This document shows positions 53,456 through 62,181 of a stretch of DNA of 64,000 bases, piece by piece. Each line of letters begins with the position of its first letter. The first letter of the stretch is position 1. This stretch comes from Roseiarcus sp963813195. GTDB lineage: Bacteria > Pseudomonadota > Alphaproteobacteria > Rhizobiales > Beijerinckiaceae. The DNA lies in NCBI GenBank assembly GCA_963813195.1, contig CAWEYC010000039.1, positions 1 through 64,000 on the forward strand. The letters run 5' to 3'. The notes under the pieces are model-generated. The model ran no database searches, had not been told where the DNA came from, and saw only the letters and a list, made by a program, of their open reading frames with translations. A program made the translations under genes and the position numbers.

Positions 53456-53749
53456 TCATTTGGCTCGTTCGGCGACGATCGCGATCAAGCCGCCGCCGTC
53501 AGGCCCCTGGTGCTCAGCCCCGCCGGAGACGAAGATCGCCGTGTCGTTGATGACGCTCGCGGCAATCGCGCCGACCGCCGCGCGAATATGCCGCTGCTGG
53601 TCGATGCGCGAACGACTTGGGTCAAAACCCCGCGCGTTTGGCCATTGACGTATGTTTTGCCGATCCGCCCCGCCCGCCGCAATAGCCCGCCGCAAACTTG
53701 AAACGTCGCCTGGATCGGGAAGAGGAAACCGGTGGACGTCCGCTTGCAC
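53456..53749 (-). pseudogene. Cyanuric acid amidohydrolase/barbiturase-family remnant, middle deleted
   Basis: From GTG 53749 (GGAG, 7-nt spacing) the frame reads ADVHRFPLPDPGDVSSLRRA, matching the N-terminus of AtzD/barbiturase (DVFRIPCHSPGDTSGL as I recall it). A frame change then gives IGKTYVNGQTRG (family GKTEGNG). The original frame resumes with RHIRAAVGAIAASVINDTAI and VSGGAEHQGPDGGG, the C-terminal metal-site motif, ending at 53456. About 260 central residues of a roughly 360-residue protein are gone, so there is no activity. First gene of the minus arm. Confidence 0.7.
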
Positions 53750-53791
53750 GCATTTTCTCCGCAGGCTGACGGCCAATTAGGGTCTAAGGAC

Positions 53792-53806
53792 AGACGTCAG
53801 ATGTCT
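53792..53806. promoter_or_regulatory. Inverted repeat AGAC-N7-GTCT, operator candidate 2
   Basis: AGAC GTCAGAT GTCT, upstream of the minus arm. On the minus strand it lies within the 17-nt spacer between TTGAGA (-35, 53809-53804) and TAGACC (-10), a classic repressor position. The reverse complement GAGACATCTGACGTCTGT matches site 1 (44589-44603) closely. Confidence 0.6.
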
Positions 53807-53809
53807 CAA

Positions 53810-54596
53810 TAGAATTAACAATCCCGGGAAATGCAAGAGCAAAATTGGCGCCCCTCCGGTCGTCCACCGGAAGCGGCCCAGCGCAGCGGCGCACGAGCGC
53901 CTCGCCGCCGTCAAGCCGTTGATCGTGCAACGCCGGGCGTTCCGCGTTCAAGCAGCAGCACCATCTCGTCGACCAGCCGCGTCTTGCGAAACCGCGTCCA
54001 ACGGAAGTTGGCGCCCCCGACTTAAAGGCAAATACCACAAACTTCGGTATAGTTCTCCGATCGCTTCGAATACTGGATACCCACCTACGTGCGATTGAGC
54101 GATCAGTCTCGGGCGTTTTAAAGTGGCAGTGATCTGAGCGCGGGGCAATCGCAACAATCCCAACGGTCGGGATGACCGGCCTGCAAATCGCGGTTGAACG
54201 GCGAAGGAGTCCGCTCCTTCGCCTTTACGGCGGCGCAGGAGACTAAACTTCGCGCGCGGCGGCCCAATGCGGGGCGAGGCTCAACAAACCACGTCCCGAA
54301 ATCGCAAGTCCGCGGCTGTGAGATGGGACGGCAAATAGGAGATGCCCGGTACACCCCACGTGAGGTCGACGAGGGAAGACAGAGTTGAACAGCTCGTCAA
54401 CCAATCCTGGTCCGTTGCCAAGTCGGCGCAATAGCATCGGTAAGAAGGAATCTCCACAGGAGCTGTCCAAAGGGCCTTTGTCATCTGCCAAAGCGCGAAA
54501 TAGGCTTGGCGCACATGCCTGCTAGCGGCAAATAGAACTCCATAGGGTCCGCAATATCTTTGCAATCACAGTTTATTGAAATGAGTGGCAGAGCGG
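53810..54596. other. Intergenic region, no gene identified
   Basis: About 780 nt between the minus-arm promoter and the efflux operon. Short frames on the minus strand (54281-54565, and an open stretch containing FRKTRLVDEMVLLLERG near 53950) have no family I can name; the latter may be a gene fragment. A/T content rises around 54030-54070 and 54540-54585, the latter probably holding the efflux promoter. Confidence 0.4.
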
Positions 54597-56147
54597 ATGG
54601 ATATCAAACCCCTGTTCGGTCTAGGCGGTGTTCTCGTCGCCGCTATGACTGCCGAATTCAATGACCAAGTGACGTCCACCGCACTCGCCGACATCCGCGG
54701 CGCACTCGCGATCAGCCACGATTCCGGGACATGGATCGAAAGCCTGTATGTGTCTGCCGAAATCATCGGGATGGCGATTTCGCCGTGGCTGTTGATGACC
54801 CTGACATTAAGGCGCTGGACTCTTTTCGCGATAGCGCTGTGCGGAGCCTCGAGCGTGTTGATCCCGTTCAGCCCGAACATTGAAGCGCTCTACGCGCTGC
54901 GGCTGCTCCAGGGGCTCGCGGGGGGCCTGATCATCCCTATCCTGATGACTACGGCCTTTCGTGTTCTTACGCCAAATATTCGACTCTACGGCTTGGCCGT
55001 CTACGCTTTGACCGCGACATTCACGCCAGCGCTCGCTGCGACGGTCGCTGCATTTTGGACGGATATGGTGAATTGGCGTTTCGTGTTCTTGCAGACGATC
55101 CCTCTTTGCTCTCTGGCTGGCGTTCTCGTCTGGTACTGTCTGCACCAGGATCGGCCGAGATATGAACGGTTTCGAATACTGGACTGGCGCGGCACGCTGC
55201 TTCTGATGATTGGGACCGGCGCCTTAAGCACCCTGCTGTATCAGGGTGATCAACTCGACTGGTTCAACTCAAGGTTGATCTGCGTCCTGGCTCTGGTAAG
55301 CGCCGTCGCCATCCCACTGCTGCTAGTCAACGAGTGGTTCCACCCTTTGCCGCTTCTGAAACTGCAGATGCTTGGCCGGCGCAACCTCGCCTATGGTGTG
55401 ATAGGTTTGTGCTGCTTTCTGGTCATCAGTCAATCCGGTTCGACTGTGCCCCTGCGATACCTGCAGGAAATCCAGGGGTACAGACCGCTGCAGTCTAACC
55501 TGATCACCCTGGAGATCGCGGCGGCGCAACTCGTGATGCTGCCCGCAATGGCGTTGCTGCTGGATTACAGGTGGGTCGATTCGCGCATCGTCAGCTTGGT
55601 TGGGCTCGGATTGATCTTCGCATCCTGCATCGGCTCGGCTTCTCTCACGGTCTATTGGAACCGGAATCAATTCTATTTATGGCAGGCGCTTCAGGCGGTC
55701 GGTCAGCCGATGGTGATTATGCCGCTGCTATTGATGGCGACCAACACCGTTGCCGCCCCGGCGGAAGGTCCTTTCGCGTCCGCGCTGGTCAACACGTCGC
55801 GCGCCATCGCAGAGGCGGCGGGCGCCTGGGTCCTAGACCTGATCGACCGTTGGCGCAACGCGCTGCATTCCGACCGCCTCATCGATCAAGTCGGTCAGGA
55901 TCGCTGGCGGGTGATCCAAAGCAATGGGGTGCTGCCCCGGCACCCACCGCCGCTGACGCCCGCCGGTCAGCCCCGAGCGCCGAACAGCCTGGAAGCCTTC
56001 AGCCACGCCTTGGCGCAGCAGGCAACGATTTTATCGACGAGCGACACATTCCTGATCCTCGGAGCCCTGACTCTTTTCCTGATGGTCGTGGTGATGACGT
56101 TGCCTTTCCGCACGGTCCCACCGCGCATCCACTTTGCAAAGCTCTAG
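54597..56147 (+). CDS. DHA2-type MFS efflux transporter
   Basis: 516 residues from ATG 54597 (GTG 54585 possible). About 14 helices. It has the early motif FNDQVTSTALADIRGAL, SHDSGTWIESLYVSAEIIGM, LRLLQGLAGGLIIPILMTTA and VNWRFVFLQTIPLC, as in EmrB-like drug:H+ antiporters. The first gene of an operon with HlyD and outer-membrane partners; together they should export a toxic compound across both membranes. Confidence 0.88.
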   Translation: MDIKPLFGLGGVLVAAMTAEFNDQVTSTALADIRGALAISHDSGTWIESLYVSAEIIGMAISPWLLMTLTLRRWTLFAIALCGASSVLIPFSPNIEALYALRLLQGLAGGLIIPILMTTAFRVLTPNIRLYGLAVYALTATFTPALAATVAAFWTDMVNWRFVFLQTIPLCSLAGVLVWYCLHQDRPRYERFRILDWRGTLLLMIGTGALSTLLYQGDQLDWFNSRLICVLALVSAVAIPLLLVNEWFHPLPLLKLQMLGRRNLAYGVIGLCCFLVISQSGSTVPLRYLQEIQGYRPLQSNLITLEIAAAQLVMLPAMALLLDYRWVDSRIVSLVGLGLIFASCIGSASLTVYWNRNQFYLWQALQAVGQPMVIMPLLLMATNTVAAPAEGPFASALVNTSRAIAEAAGAWVLDLIDRWRNALHSDRLIDQVGQDRWRVIQSNGVLPRHPPPLTPAGQPRAPNSLEAFSHALAQQATILSTSDTFLILGALTLFLMVVVMTLPFRTVPPRIHFAKL

Positions 56148-56154
56148 GAGCCCA

Positions 56155-57384
56155 ATGGCGGAGGATGTAGCGGAACTCGAGACGAGACCCGACGAGCCGA
56201 CGCGGAAGCCGGAGCCAGACCCGACGCCGGCGCGCAAGAACGACGATCAGGCCCACCAGAAGGATGGAGAGTCGAGTAAGGTCGAGCCGCCGGAAGCCGA
56301 TAAGCTTCCCCCGGCTTTGCCGGGGTGGCCCTTTGTTCTGGTCGGACTCGTCGTGGCGATCTTCGTCGCAGTGGTCTTGTACATCATTTTCCGACCACGC
56401 CCAGACGTAGAGACCGACGATGCTTATGTGATGGTCCATTACGCGACGATCGCGCCGCGCATCGCCGGCCAAATCGCTACAGCGCCTGTCGACGACAACG
56501 ACGTCGTCAAGACAGGACAAGTTCTCGCAACGCTGGACCCGCGCGACAACGAAACCGCCTTGGCATCCGCCGAGGCGGCGGTCGCGCGCGACAGATCGCA
56601 ACTCGATGAGATCTCTGCGACCGTGTCGCGCCAACCCTCGCTCATTGAAGAGCAGAACGCGGCCGTTGCGTCGGCACGCGCCAAGCTCGCTTTCGTTGAG
56701 GCCGACGCGCGTCGATACAGCAATCTCGCTGCCACGGGAGCCGCCACGGTGCAGGAACACCAGCACGCCGACGCCGCGCTTCGACAGGGTCAAGATTCGT
56801 TGGATAGCGCTGTGGCTTCCCTCGATGCGGCGCGTCGGCAACTTGACGCGCTCAAGGCCCAGAGATCCGCGGCGGAGGCGGCGGTCAAGGGCGATGAGGC
56901 TCAACTTGAACAGGCCAAGCTCAATCTTTCCTACACACAGATTCGCGCGCCGATCGACGGCGTCGTGGGCGAACGGTCGGTACAAGTCGGCAACTACGTC
57001 GGCCCCGGCACGACTTTGATGACTGTCGTGCCGCTCGACCAAGTCTATATCGAAGCGAACTATCGCGAAGTGGATCTGCTGCACATCCGCGGCGGCCAGC
57101 CCGCGACCATCCATGTAGACGCCTATGACATCGACCTCAAAGGGATAGTGGATGGCGTGCCGCCGGCCTCCGGCGCCACATTTGCTCCCATCGCGCCCAA
57201 CAACGCCACTGGCAATTTCACGAAGATCGTGCAACGACTACCGGTCAAGATTGTGGTGACGCCCGGGCAACCTTTGGCTAAGCTCCTGCGCGTGGGTTTG
57301 TCAGTCGAGACCACCATCCATACAGGACTGGAGGATGTCGTGGACGAACAGCGCAGATCAAGCGATCGCGTGACCGGGCGCTGA
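56155..57384 (+). CDS. HlyD/EmrA-type periplasmic adaptor
   Basis: 409 residues from ATG 56155 (AGGAG 4 nt upstream). A charged Pro-rich cytoplasmic tail (1-57) precedes one membrane helix (about 59-79). Next comes the barrel entry DAYVMVHYATIAPRIAGQI, a biotinyl-lipoyl hairpin with a long coiled coil (about 130-260), then LSYTQIRAPIDGVVGERSVQ and VPLDQVYIEANYREVDL. Joins the MFS pump to the outer-membrane channel. Confidence 0.92.
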   Translation: MAEDVAELETRPDEPTRKPEPDPTPARKNDDQAHQKDGESSKVEPPEADKLPPALPGWPFVLVGLVVAIFVAVVLYIIFRPRPDVETDDAYVMVHYATIAPRIAGQIATAPVDDNDVVKTGQVLATLDPRDNETALASAEAAVARDRSQLDEISATVSRQPSLIEEQNAAVASARAKLAFVEADARRYSNLAATGAATVQEHQHADAALRQGQDSLDSAVASLDAARRQLDALKAQRSAAEAAVKGDEAQLEQAKLNLSYTQIRAPIDGVVGERSVQVGNYVGPGTTLMTVVPLDQVYIEANYREVDLLHIRGGQPATIHVDAYDIDLKGIVDGVPPASGATFAPIAPNNATGNFTKIVQRLPVKIVVTPGQPLAKLLRVGLSVETTIHTGLEDVVDEQRRSSDRVTGR

Positions 57385-57387
57385 TTG

Positions 57388-58875
57388 ATGCGCGCCTCGC
57401 CTCTTATGGCGCGCCTGTCCGGTCCGATGTTAGGCGCCTGGCTGACCGGCTGCATCGTTGGGCCAGACTACCATATCCCGGAGATAAAAGAGGCGCCCCG
57501 ATGGGCGGCGCCGCTTGATAGCAGCGTGCCTAGCCGGACCGTCGAGGGCGCCGTCGACGCGGCTTGGTGGCAGACTTTCCGTGACGTTCAGTTGTCTTCG
57601 CTCGTCGAAAGGCTGGTGGCCCAAAACTTGGACCTCAAGACAGCGGCGGAACGCGTAGTCCAGAGTGTGGCGCAACGCCAGATCGCAACGTCACAGGGGC
57701 TGCCGCATATCGAAGGGCTATCATCAACGACTTATAATCGGCAGAGCCCGAACGGCACGCTCTCTCTGCTCACACCGGCGCCCGGCGCGCCTTTGGAATA
57801 CGGCCTCTTTCAAGACGGCTTGACGTCATCGTGGCAGTTAGACCTGTTCGGTCGTGTTCGTCGGGCGGTGGAAGCGGCCGACGCCAACACCTTGGCGGCC
57901 GTGGAGAATCGGCACGGCGTCGCACTCGCGGCGGTCGCCGAATTGGCGCAAAGCTACATGCAATTGCGCGGAACGCAGGACCGTCTGGGAGTCGCGAAAC
58001 GCAATCTGCGCCTCGCCGAGGAGAACGTGGAGCTTGTGAACGCGCGTTTCGGTGGCGGAGTCGCCACGACGCTCGACTTGGCGCAAGCCAGGGCGCAACA
58101 AGCCACCATTGCCGCCACGCTGCCGCCGCTGCGCATCCGGGAGGCGGAGCTCATCAACTCCATCGGGCTGCTGTTGGGCGACGCTCCCGGCGCGCTCGAG
58201 GCCGAGTTGCACCGCTCTCAGTTACTGCCGCGCGTGCCGCGCAAGGTTCCGGTGGGGCTGCCCGGAACGCTCATCCGCCGCCGTCCGGACGTACGCGAAG
58301 CTGAGGCACAACTCCATGAAGCCACTGCGCAGACGGGCGTTGCGGTGGCGAACTTCTACCCTGACCTGACATTGAACGGCGCCGCCAGCGTGGAAAGTCT
58401 GCGGCTGACCAATCTGTTTTCCCCGACTTCGGCTGCATTCGCTCTGGGGCCGTCAATTTCGATTCCGATCTTCGAAGGAGGACAGTTGCGAGGCGCGGTG
58501 GCGCTGCGCGAATCACAACAGCGGGAAGCGGCCATCTACTTTCAGAAAACGGTCTTGCAGGCCTGGAAGGAGGTCGACGACGCCTTGACCGCTTATCGCG
58601 AAGCGCAACGCCGACGAACCGAAGTCGCCCGGGCCGTCACTGAAAATCAGGCCGCTCTGCAAGCCGCGAGGCAACGTTACTCGGAGGGCGCGATCGACTT
58701 CCTAAATGTCATCACGACACAAGGCCAGTTGCTGCAGAGCGAAAATGATCTCGCCGACAGCGAGACTCAAATCGCGACGGATCTGGTCAATCTTTATCGC
58801 ACGCTCGGGGGAGGATGGGAGATAGCAGATGTCGCCCATGATGCGGACCGATCGGCCCCAGCGAGATCACCGTAG
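57388..58875 (+). CDS. NodT-family outer-membrane efflux lipoprotein
   Basis: 495 residues from ATG 57388, 3 nt after the adaptor stop. Lipobox LTGC (Cys near 22) followed by IVGPDYHIPEI; two OEP repeats with SSWQLDLFGRVRRAVEAADA and GPSISIPIFEGGQLRGAVAL, and the YSEGAIDFLNVITTQ motif. TolC-like trimeric channel that completes the tripartite exporter. Confidence 0.93.
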   Translation: MRASPLMARLSGPMLGAWLTGCIVGPDYHIPEIKEAPRWAAPLDSSVPSRTVEGAVDAAWWQTFRDVQLSSLVERLVAQNLDLKTAAERVVQSVAQRQIATSQGLPHIEGLSSTTYNRQSPNGTLSLLTPAPGAPLEYGLFQDGLTSSWQLDLFGRVRRAVEAADANTLAAVENRHGVALAAVAELAQSYMQLRGTQDRLGVAKRNLRLAEENVELVNARFGGGVATTLDLAQARAQQATIAATLPPLRIREAELINSIGLLLGDAPGALEAELHRSQLLPRVPRKVPVGLPGTLIRRRPDVREAEAQLHEATAQTGVAVANFYPDLTLNGAASVESLRLTNLFSPTSAAFALGPSISIPIFEGGQLRGAVALRESQQREAAIYFQKTVLQAWKEVDDALTAYREAQRRRTEVARAVTENQAALQAARQRYSEGAIDFLNVITTQGQLLQSENDLADSETQIATDLVNLYRTLGGGWEIADVAHDADRSAPARSP

Positions 58876-59208
58876 GGGTTCATCGTGGGCAGGTGATTCG
58901 CAAACTGGGCGCCACGTCGGCTATCGATTTGGCGCGGATGGCGGAGAAGTTGAAGATCTCGCCCTGCGTGGTTAGCGGTTAGTGGGCGAAGGAACGGGCA
59001 TATCGGAGAGATGTCGGATATCGAGGTCGCGCTGGCCGATCGAAGGCGCGCAGCGTATGACCTTGCGCGATTATACTGAGGGATAGGCCCTCGCTGCCTA
59101 AGTACCATGGACGGCGATCCGAGAGGCGGGATAACGTTATTGTGAGCCGCACGCTCCTTAATGCGGGCGTGCGGGCAGCGTGCCGAATTCACGAAATGGG
59201 AGACATGC
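58876..59208. other. Intergenic region after the efflux operon
   Basis: 333 nt. A short reading stretch (AIDLARMAEKLKISPCVVSG) may be a helix-turn-helix remnant, but it is closed by stops and not assignable. No hairpin terminator was found. Confidence 0.35.
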
Positions 59209-59874
59209 ATGCAAACGCCTCCGTTTGCCTGGCGCCGAGAGGAATTCGTCCTCCTGAGTGAACTGAAGCACCGGCATTCCAACGGCCTTCAATCGATTGC
59301 AAGCGCGATGGCTGGCTGTGGTCGCGAACCGACGCTGACTCGGATACGTGCGAGGCTCGTCGATCTCGAAGAGCGCGTCTTCGCGCACGCTTCCTTGAAT
59401 AAGCTTCTCTCCGTCGCGCCGCGCCCGGAACAGTTGGAGCTTCACTGCCTCGCGCTTTGCTTCAACCTTGTTCGTATGTTCGGCCGCGAAGATGTCACAC
59501 CCCACGTCCATATGGACGACGTCGACCTTAGTGCGATTCAAGCGTTCTGGACGTCTCTCCTTGTCGCTGAGCTTGTGACCAACGCTTTGAAACACAGTTT
59601 CCCGGAGAAGCAAGGTGGAACGATCTGGACCGATATGAGGCGCGTAAGGGAGCACGAAGTCGAGTTGACGGTCAGCGACAGCCGCAAAGTGTCATTGGAC
59701 AACCGAGTGATGCGCGAGCCGCGCATTGCGAACGCTCTCGCGCAAAAGCTGTCAGGAAGAATCGACGTCTTGCGAGACGAAGGTTATATCACACGTGTGC
59801 GGTTCCCACTTGAAACAAAGCGCCGGGACGATGCCAAAGCCATCCTGGATATCGGCGCGGTTTTGGACGACTGA
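59209..59874 (+). CDS. Small sensor histidine kinase (HisKA_2/HWE-like), no sensor domain
   Basis: 221 residues from ATG 59209 (GGGAG, 6-nt spacing). H-box LLSELKHRHSNGLQSIASAM near residue 15, an all-helical linker, N-box LLVAELVTNALKHSFPEKQG near 125, then EVELTVSDSR. The G-box region is short and the usual DxGxG is poorly kept (TVSDSRKVS). No transmembrane or PAS domain, so signal input must come from a partner. A response-regulator fragment lies 360 nt downstream. Confidence 0.75.
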   Translation: MQTPPFAWRREEFVLLSELKHRHSNGLQSIASAMAGCGREPTLTRIRARLVDLEERVFAHASLNKLLSVAPRPEQLELHCLALCFNLVRMFGREDVTPHVHMDDVDLSAIQAFWTSLLVAELVTNALKHSFPEKQGGTIWTDMRRVREHEVELTVSDSRKVSLDNRVMREPRIANALAQKLSGRIDVLRDEGYITRVRFPLETKRRDDAKAILDIGAVLDD

Positions 59875-60229
59875 CCTTCAGATCGTTTTGTGCTGGCTCG
59901 CGAGGTAGGGGGTGGAACCGGGCTCGGTGGTCTTTCCAATACGGGCGCGACCGGACGACCGATGATTGGCCTTGTTGAAATGGCGCCGCGCTCTTTCGTT
60001 CTCGTTTCCAAGCGCGCCGACTTCGCTATTCCCGCACGCCACGTCTACCGATCGCGCGATGGCAAACGGCGCCCCGCGGCCACTTCCGACGTTTGCAACT
60101 CGCGGGATAGCTCGCCAGCAGTCGTGTTCGGCCCGATAACGCTGACCGCGAAACTTGGTGTATCCGCGTCGTCCGCTAAACCAAAGTATGATCCTATCTA
60201 CTCGCTAAAGTGTCGACATGTTTTTTCCG

Positions 60230-60401
60230 CCCAATGGCCTATTCTCCCCGAGTCCATTCATCTTCAAAACCGCCTTTCCCAATGATGAAATCCGCGCGCG
60301 CGGGCGCAGTATGCTTCCTGAACAAGCCTTTCACCGATGCGGAACTGATCGCGGGCATCCACTCGGCCCTGGCGCGCCGACCTCCATGGTGCGGCCGTTG
60401 A
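60230..60401 (+). pseudogene. Response-regulator receiver fragment (frameshifted)
   Basis: One frame reads PFIFKTAFPNDEIRAR and, after a slip in a CGCGCGCG run near 60295, another reads ARAGAVCFLNKPFTDAELIA, ending IHSALARR. Together they are the second half of a FixJ-type receiver (T in TAF, K in NKPF). The phospho-acceptor half is absent. Confidence 0.6.
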
Positions 60402-60543
60402 CTTCAGAAGGAATCTCATAAGTTGAGCCGTGTTGTGCGCAGTCGAGGAGTGGTGCCCCAGGATCGACAGTCGGCGTCGCCGAATTGTCCAAACTACACC
60501 GTCTTCCATGTTTACGCTGCCGGCGGCGGTTGGAGAGAGTTAG

Positions 60544-62181
60544 ATGCCCAGCGACCTTAGTCAGAATGTGCGAGGCACAATCGAATTCGGTCCATTCCGA
60601 CTGCGCTCCGCCGAACGGCAGATCGAACGATCTGGGGCGCCGGTGCGGCTCGGGGGCCGTGCCATGGATATCCTCATCGCCCTGGCCGAGCGTGCTGGCG
60701 ATGTGGTCAGTCACCGCGAACTAATCGACCGGGCGTGGCCGAACCTCATAGTGGAGGAAGCCAACCTGCGGTTCCAAATCGCCGCGCTACGCAAAACTCT
60801 TGGCGACGGTCAGGATGGCGCGCGCTACGTGATTAACGTCCCCGGGCGTGGCTATAGTCTCGTCAGCCCCACGACACGTTCCACAACTGGCGCGTCGCCG
60901 CTAAGCCTAGAAGGCGCTATCCATGGCCTTCCCTCGCTCCGCAAACGGATGGTGGGACGCGACGCTGCGGTTCAGGCCATCGCGGCGCAACTGGCGAGCC
61001 AGCGTTTTGTAACCATCGTAGGCCCTGGCGGCATCGGCAAGACAACCGTCGCCGTTTCGATAGGCCACGCTGTCGCGGCCGACTATCGCGGGGTCTGCTT
61101 TGTCGATTTGGGGCCGCTCGCTGAACCCCGCCTCGTGCCAAGTCTGGTCGCAACAGCGCTCGGGTTCGTCGTCCAGTCCAACAACCTGATCGCCAGCCTG
61201 ATCGGATTCCTGCGGGACAAGCGGATGCTTCTGATCCTGGATGGCTGCGAGCACGTGATCGAGACGGTGGCTGCCTTCGCAGAGGCGATCTACGAGCAGG
61301 CAGAGGGCATCCATATTCTCACGACAAGTCGTGAGGCGCTACGGATCGAGGGCGAGCACGTACATCGTCTGTCCTCGCTGGAATGTCCACCGATGGGCGA
61401 CATGCTTGCTGCAGCTGAGTCACTCGCATTCCCCGCGGCGCAGCTCTTTTCAGATCGGCTCAGCGCAAACTCCGACGGTCTTGCGATTCGGGATTATGAC
61501 GCGGCGGTCGTGGCGCGCATCTGCCGAAAACTCGACGGAATTCCTCTCGCCATCGAGTTGGCGGCGGCCCGAGTAAACGCTCACGGAATCGAAGGGGTCG
61601 ATGCAATGCTCGACAGCACGCTGAGCCTCCTGTGGCAAGGCAGGCGCACCGCCTCACCGCGCCACCAAACGCTGAACGCCGCGCTCGACTGGAGCTACGA
61701 CCTGCTCGTCGAAAACGAGCGAGCCATCCTGCGGCGTCTCGCCGTATTTGCAGGTTCGTTCAGCCTCGAGGCTGTTCAGGCGCTCGCTCGAGACGGCGGC
61801 GCCGAGGCGGGAGAAATCGCCGAGGTTGTAGCGAATCTCGTCGCCAAGTCGCTGATCGAGTCCGACGCCGGGGGCGGTAGGGGCGTGCGCTACCGTTTGC
61901 TAGACACCACTCGCACTTATTTGCGCGCGAAAATGGCCGACGCTGGCGAGGCAGACGCTGTGGCTCGGCGTCATGCGGAATTCTTCTGCAAGCTCCTCGA
62001 GCGGATCAGCGCGCAGGCCCCAGCCCTTTCGGAAGCCCCAGGATTAAGTGCACTGCAGCGAGCACCTCGGCAATGTCCGCTCAGCGCTGGAATGGGGCTT
62101 TCTCAGAGCGCGGCGACGTCGTTCTTGGAGTTGCCTTGGCGGCGGCTGCGGCGCCGTTGTTCCTGGAAATGTCGCAGTTGA
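60544..62181 (+). CDS. Winged-helix/ATPase regulator, N-terminal part of a frameshifted gene
   Basis: 545 codons as read; true similarity ends near 62045. An OmpR/PhoB-type winged helix (about 10-105: LRSAERQIERSGAPVRLGGR, VINVPGRGYSLVSP) is followed by an NB-ARC/LAL-like ATPase with Walker A GPGGIGKTTVA near 160, Walker B MLLILDGCEH near 228, TTSREALRIEGE and LDGIPLAIELAAARV. The winged helix lacks a receiver domain, so it is probably controlled by the ATPase and its TPR part. Two single-base insertions near 62040-62100 put the rest out of frame. Confidence 0.8.
   Translation: MPSDLSQNVRGTIEFGPFRLRSAERQIERSGAPVRLGGRAMDILIALAERAGDVVSHRELIDRAWPNLIVEEANLRFQIAALRKTLGDGQDGARYVINVPGRGYSLVSPTTRSTTGASPLSLEGAIHGLPSLRKRMVGRDAAVQAIAAQLASQRFVTIVGPGGIGKTTVAVSIGHAVAADYRGVCFVDLGPLAEPRLVPSLVATALGFVVQSNNLIASLIGFLRDKRMLLILDGCEHVIETVAAFAEAIYEQAEGIHILTTSREALRIEGEHVHRLSSLECPPMGDMLAAAESLAFPAAQLFSDRLSANSDGLAIRDYDAAVVARICRKLDGIPLAIELAAARVNAHGIEGVDAMLDSTLSLLWQGRRTASPRHQTLNAALDWSYDLLVENERAILRRLAVFAGSFSLEAVQALARDGGAEAGEIAEVVANLVAKSLIESDAGGGRGVRYRLLDTTRTYLRAKMADAGEADAVARRHAEFFCKLLERISAQAPALSEAPGLSALQRAPRQCPLSAGMGLSQSAATSFLELPWRRLRRRCSWKCRS

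Noticed and set aside
54281..54565. 94-codon minus frame before the efflux operon
   Set aside because: Cys/Trp-rich translation, no ribosome-binding site and no family resemblance.
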